A stretch of 64,000 nt of DNA, taken from assembly GCF_036014195.1 (NCBI RefSeq), contig NZ_CP107918.1:7130001-7194000 (forward strand). The letters are read 5' to 3'. A program made the position numbers and the translations under genes. Within the stretch, counting starts at the first letter, position 1; the number at the start of each line of letters is the position of its first letter. This DNA comes from Streptomyces sp. NBC_00442. Lineage in GTDB: Bacteria > Actinomycetota > Actinomycetes > Streptomycetales > Streptomycetaceae. The notes beneath the pieces were generated by a model. That model was given only the letters and a program-made list of their open reading frames with translations. It was not told where the DNA came from and searched no databases. Positions 60,577-64,000 of the stretch are shown one piece after another.

Positions 60577-61844
60577 GCCCGGACGCACCCGTCGCGCCCG
60601 GGACGCTCGACTACGGCAAACTCTTCGCCGCGCGACTGCATGCCGCCCGGGTCCGCCCCTATCTCGCGACGGCGCTCTTCGCGCTGCACCCCGTGGAGTC
60701 GCACCGCGTACCCACCATGGGCGTCGACCGGTACTGGCGTTGCTATGTGTCGCCGGCCTTCGTGGCCCGCACCCCGGTGGAGGAACTGGCCGGCGTATGG
60801 GTGCACGAGGTGTCGCACCTGCTCCGCGACCACCACGGGCGCAGCGACCGGCTCGCGCGGGAGCGAGGGCTGACCGGGCCGGCCCAGCGCCTGCGGATGA
60901 ACGTGGCCGCGGACTGCGAGATCAACGACGACGTGTACGGCGACGGCCTCGCACGGCCCGCATGGGTCATCGACCCGGGGTCCCTCGGACTGCGCTCGGG
61001 TGAACTCATGGAGGACTACCTGCTGAACTTCCGGCTCGGTTCCACCACCCAGCTGACGGCCTGGCTCGACTGCGGCAGCGGCGCCGACGGCCTCGACCGG
61101 GAGTGGGAGCTGGGGCCCGACGGCGCTCACGGACTCAGCGACCAGGAGCGCGACGCGATCCGATTCCGGGTGGCCCACGGCATCACCGGCCGTCCGGGGA
61201 CGGCTACGAGGGGGTGGCGCAGATGGGCGGAAGAGGCGTTCCATCCTCCGCAGGCGTGGCGCGAGTTGCTGGGAGCGGCGCTCCGCTCGGCCGCCTCGGG
61301 AGCGGGCGCCGGCCAGGACTACACCTACGGCCGGCCGTCGAGGCGTGCGGCCGGGATACCGCGCGTCGTCCTGCCCAGCCTGCGCGCCAAGCCGCCAAGG
61401 GTCTGCGTGGTCGTCGACACGTCCGCATCGGTCTCCGACGCCGAACTGGGCAGCGCGCTCCTGGAAGTGGCGGCGATCTCCCAGGCCTTGGGCGGCCGCC
61501 GCGATCTGGTCAGCGTGTTGTCGTGCGACGCGTCGGCCGGCCTGGTGCACTCGCTGTGCCGCGGCGAGGGAATTCCCTTGATGGGCGGCGGAGGCACGGA
61601 CCTGCGCGAGGGATTCGCCAAGGCCCTGGCGGCCAGACCGCGACCGGACGTTGTCGTCGTCCTGACCGACGGCCAGACGCCCTGGCCGTCCACTCGCCCG
61701 TCGTGCCGCACCGTGGTGGGGCTGTTTCCGCGGGCAGGGGGCGTGTCGTCGTGGGACGAGAACAACCCCGACCGCGTACCGGTGGACACGGCGCCGCCGT
61801 GGGCGCGCGTCGTGGAGATCGGGTCGTCGTCGCGGGGGAGGTGA
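60573..61844 (+). CDS. Metallopeptidase-like VWA protein (DUF2201 type)
   Basis: A 423-residue protein. The N-terminal half has a zinc-metallopeptidase signature HEVSH at about 78-82 and an AADCEINDD segment, as in DUF2201/VMAP-like domains. The C-terminal half is a VWA domain with MIDAS DTSASVS (Asp near 282), MGGGGTDLREG and VVVLTDGQTPWP. The ATG overlaps the MoxR stop. MoxR partners of this type remodel or cleave targets under ATPase control. Target unknown. Confidence 0.9.
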   Translation: MSPDAPVAPGTLDYGKLFAARLHAARVRPYLATALFALHPVESHRVPTMGVDRYWRCYVSPAFVARTPVEELAGVWVHEVSHLLRDHHGRSDRLARERGLTGPAQRLRMNVAADCEINDDVYGDGLARPAWVIDPGSLGLRSGELMEDYLLNFRLGSTTQLTAWLDCGSGADGLDREWELGPDGAHGLSDQERDAIRFRVAHGITGRPGTATRGWRRWAEEAFHPPQAWRELLGAALRSAASGAGAGQDYTYGRPSRRAAGIPRVVLPSLRAKPPRVCVVVDTSASVSDAELGSALLEVAAISQALGGRRDLVSVLSCDASAGLVHSLCRGEGIPLMGGGGTDLREGFAKALAARPRPDVVVVLTDGQTPWPSTRPSCRTVVGLFPRAGGVSSWDENNPDRVPVDTAPPWARVVEIGSSSRGR

Positions 61845-62016
61845 ACCGAGGCCCGGCCCGGGTGAGTCCTGGGAGGGCGCCCAGCGCCTTTGAGTCACGG
61901 GAGGGGCCAGTACCTTCGGCGGCCCGCGGCGAGGCCGGGGCCGCCCCGAGGTCACCACCCTCAGGGTCCGAGGTCGTCAACCCCGAGGGTCCGTCAACCT
62001 GCGCAGCTGAGGTGCG

Positions 62017-62244
62017 TCAGGCGGTGAGCACCGAGTCGTCGAAGGTGCGCGCACCGGGCAGCCGGTGCCGCGCGGCGATCACGGCGGCATCGATGTCGCG
62101 CGTGCCCGTCGACACGCACAGGGTGTAGGTCACGTCGTCCAGCCGTTGCCGCGTCGATGCGTCGCCCTCGGCGGCGTTCAGCACGAGGAGCGCCTCGTAC
62201 TCGTCGAGCAGATCGCGGAGCACTGCCGGATGCGCCATCAGCAT
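62017..62244 (-). CDS. DUF5133-family small protein
   Basis: A 75-residue cytoplasmic protein: HPAVLRDLLDEYEALLVLNA, RQRLDDVTYTLCVSTGTRDI, then AAVIAARHRLPGAR. This matches the Streptomyces-restricted DUF5133 family of unknown function, often many copies per genome. The ATG at 62244 has GAGAGG 9 bases upstream. It sits between the VWA gene and the molybdoenzyme genes and probably belongs to neither. Confidence 0.85.
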   Translation of the reverse strand: MLMAHPAVLRDLLDEYEALLVLNAAEGDASTRQRLDDVTYTLCVSTGTRDIDAAVIAARHRLPGARTFDDSVLTA

Positions 62245-62377
62245 GAGTGGAGACCTCTCCAGTCGACACGGTCACGATGTGTGCCAGCTGGTGCCCCCCT
62301 TTTCCGGACCTACACGTACCGACCACCGAACTCGGCGCAAGGGAATGCCCGTTGGGGACCGCCGGTCGTCGGGTGTC

Positions 62378-63373
62378 TCAGGACCGGCGGGGCCGTGTGG
62401 TGAGCGAGCCGAGCATTTCGCGGGCCAGGCCACGGGCCAGGTCCACCTTGTAGCCGTTGTGCCGCAGGGGAACGGCATCGGCCAGCTCCGCCTCCACCGC
62501 CCGCTCGATGGACTCGGCGGTGGGTGCGGTCCCGAGCAGCGCGGCCTCGGTGCGCCGGGCGCGCCAGGGGCGGTGGGCGATCCCGCCGAAGGCGACGGCG
62601 ATGTGGTCCACCACTCCGCGCTCAAGATGCAGCACCGCGGCGACGGACGCCAGCGCGAAGGTGTGGCCCGCCCGGTCGCGTGCCTTGCGGTAGCGCGAGG
62701 CGGTCCCTTCGCGCAGCGGCGGCAGCAGGACGCCGGTGACGAGTTCACCGGGCCGGAGCACCGTGTCCTGCTCGGGCCGGTCCTGGGGCAGCCGCATGAA
62801 TTCCGCGACCGGCACGCTGCGGGTCCCCGTGGAGCAGGCGAGCTCGACCGAGGCATCGAGCGCCGCGAGAGCCACCGCGAGGTCGGAAGGGTGGGTGGCC
62901 ACACAGTGCGGGGAGTGACCGAAGATCGCGTGGTCACGGTTGACGCCGTCGAGTGCCGCGCAGCCGCTGCCGGGCACCCTCTTGTTGCACGGCCTCGACA
63001 GGTCCTGGAAATAGCCGCACCGGGTGCGCTGCAGGAGGTTTCCCGCGGTGGTCGCCATGTTGCGGAGCTGCCCCGAGGCGCCGCTGAGCAACGCCTGCGG
63101 CAGCACCGGATAGCGCTCGACGACCGCCGGATGGGCGGCGAGATCGGTGTTGCGTACCGTCGCTCCGACCCGCAGTGAACCGTCCGCCTGCTCTTCGATC
63201 AGGCCCAGCGGCAACCGGGTGATGTCGACGACGACGTCAGGACGCTCAATGCCCTGCCGCATCAGGTCGACGAGGTTGGTGCCACCCCCCAGATAGCGGG
63301 CCTCCGGACGGCCGCCGTGGGCGGCCGCCGCCTCGGTCACACTAGTCGGACACACATAGGCAACCGGCTTCAT
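62378..63373 (-). CDS. FAD-binding subunit of a PaoB/YagS-like molybdenum oxidoreductase
   Basis: A 331-residue protein with the FAD fingerprint YLGGGTNLVDLMRQGIERPD and QLRNMATTAGNLLQRTRC. The YagS/PaoB-specific Cys cluster follows (CGYFQDLSRPCNKRVPGSGC), which binds a [4Fe-4S] in E. coli PaoB. It transfers electrons between the molybdenum and [2Fe-2S] subunits. The ATG at 63373 has AGGAGG upstream and overlaps the stop of the [2Fe-2S] gene. No molybdenum-subunit gene follows. Confidence 0.9.
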   Translation of the reverse strand: MKPVAYVCPTSVTEAAAAHGGRPEARYLGGGTNLVDLMRQGIERPDVVVDITRLPLGLIEEQADGSLRVGATVRNTDLAAHPAVVERYPVLPQALLSGASGQLRNMATTAGNLLQRTRCGYFQDLSRPCNKRVPGSGCAALDGVNRDHAIFGHSPHCVATHPSDLAVALAALDASVELACSTGTRSVPVAEFMRLPQDRPEQDTVLRPGELVTGVLLPPLREGTASRYRKARDRAGHTFALASVAAVLHLERGVVDHIAVAFGGIAHRPWRARRTEAALLGTAPTAESIERAVEAELADAVPLRHNGYKVDLARGLAREMLGSLTTRPRRS

Positions 63374-64000
63374 GTGGTCACCTCCTGTATGGCCATCCCC
63401 TGTGGGGACGCCTCCCGTGAGGGCGTGGCCGCGGCCTGTGCGCCCGCGGTTTGTGCGCCGGGGGTCTGTGCGCCGGGGGTCTGCGTCTCCGCGCCGTGAG
63501 CGTCCATGTCTTGCAGTGCTTCGGTGATGCTCGGGTAGGCACCGCAGCGGCAGAGGTTGCCGCTGAGCTGCTCCCGGACCTCGACCGCGGTCAGCTGTAC
63601 CGCGGCCTCGGCCGGCAGGTCCATTTCGCTGATCACGGAGGACTGGCCCGCCGCGGCCCCGGCGGGTGTGCCCGCGGCCGCCGACGACTGGCCGGGGGCG
63701 CAGTAGCCGCACCGCACGGTGTCGCGGTCGGGTGCGGGGCTCCGCAGCGGATGGGTGTCGTCGTCCGGGCCGACCGGGGCGGCCAAGCCCTCGATCGTGA
63801 CGATCTCGCGCCCTTCCTGCCCGGCGGCCAGCAGCAGGCAGCTGGCGACGCGGCGCCCGTCGAGCAGCACCGCGCACGCCTCGCACCCGCCGTCGTCGCA
63901 CCCCTTCGCCGAGCCGGTCAGGCCCAGATTGTCGCGAAGACACTCCAGGAGGGTGACGCGGTGGTCCAGTTCGATCCTGTGGGTGGTGTCGTTCACCCGC
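63370..64000 (-). CDS. [2Fe-2S] subunit of the molybdenum oxidoreductase (5' end beyond window)
   Basis: At least 208 residues; the frame is open to the window edge and lacks the expected first residues, so the start lies outside. N-terminal [2Fe-2S] Cys are in GCDDGGCEACAVLLDG and VASC; the second cluster is CGYCAPG and NLCRCGAYPSI. This is the PaoA/YagT-type small subunit. A low-complexity C-terminal tail (TPGAQTPGAQTAGAQ) overlaps the FAD gene start, which is unusual. Confidence 0.9.
   Translation of the reverse strand, partial: RVNDTTHRIELDHRVTLLECLRDNLGLTGSAKGCDDGGCEACAVLLDGRRVASCLLLAAGQEGREIVTIEGLAAPVGPDDDTHPLRSPAPDRDTVRCGYCAPGQSSAAAGTPAGAAAGQSSVISEMDLPAEAAVQLTAVEVREQLSGNLCRCGAYPSITEALQDMDAHGAETQTPGAQTPGAQTAGAQAAATPSREASPQGMAIQEVTT

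Noticed and set aside
1..64000. tRNA genes, rRNA genes and insertion sequences
   Set aside because: Reading for T-loop/anticodon patterns, transposase motifs and terminal inverted repeats gave nothing I could support.

Overview
The window is a 64-kb piece of a Streptomyces-type actinomycete chromosome. Supporting signs are very high GC with strong GC at third codon positions, a chaplin, a TerD protein, a DUF5133 protein, a mycothiol-dependent isomerase-family protein, GTG starts, strong GGAGG/AAGGA ribosome sites and many secreted or Tat-exported proteins. The mixture of a small NRPS cluster, regulators, secreted enzymes and stress genes suggests an accessory or arm region. I found no tRNA, rRNA, insertion sequence or CRISPR array.

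Layout. (1) 0.4-14.0 kb: a compact NRPS locus read rightward: MFS exporter, stand-alone condensation protein, C-A-T, A-T, A-T, C-T-reductase-like (no A domain), then a DoxX-type membrane protein. (2) 14-26.5 kb: single genes: lipase-maturation-factor-like protein, I36-like secreted inhibitor, terD, secreted trypsin-like protease, class A beta-lactamase, P-loop kinase, cupin, a frameshifted ADP-ribosyltransferase relic, metallophosphoesterase, Tat lipoprotein with an M15-like C-terminus, a thioredoxin-like protein lacking the nucleophilic Cys, a PP2C phosphatase and a maleylpyruvate-isomerase-family enzyme. (3) 26.6-30.3 kb: two small conserved proteins, a RpiR regulator, a frameshifted DUF6153 gene and a DUF305 lipoprotein. 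(4) 30.3-34.9 kb: two consecutive divergent TetR / P450-ferredoxin cassettes, each with a palindromic operator. (5) 35.0-37.7 kb: yciO, a truncated alanyl-tRNA synthetase-like protein, a possible 22-residue ORF and a glycine-rich membrane protein. (6) 37.9-47.6 kb: FAD monooxygenase, Tat phosphoesterase, SH3-like secreted protein, secreted cyclophilin, esterase, DUF4345 protein divergent from a TetR, and an ABC exporter. (7) 47.7-53.9 kb: short chaplin, three small membrane/helical proteins, Nudix hydrolase, secreted coiled-coil protein and a second stand-alone condensation-like protein. (8) 54-57.3 kb: a SEDS (FtsW/RodA) protein and a 14-TM MFS pump. (9) 57.6-61.8 kb: an unknown protein with a MoxR ATPase and a metallopeptidase-VWA protein. 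(10) 62-64 kb: DUF5133 protein and the FAD and [2Fe-2S] subunits of a PaoAB-like molybdoenzyme running off the window edge.

How parts work together. The NRPS genes overlap or nearly abut and probably form one operon for a short peptide, released by the C-terminal NAD(P)-binding domain and exported by the MFS protein. The P450 cassettes look like paralogous drug- or xenobiotic-inducible oxidation units. A pattern across the window is that at least six unrelated genes have a short direct or tandem repeat that includes their own stop codon.
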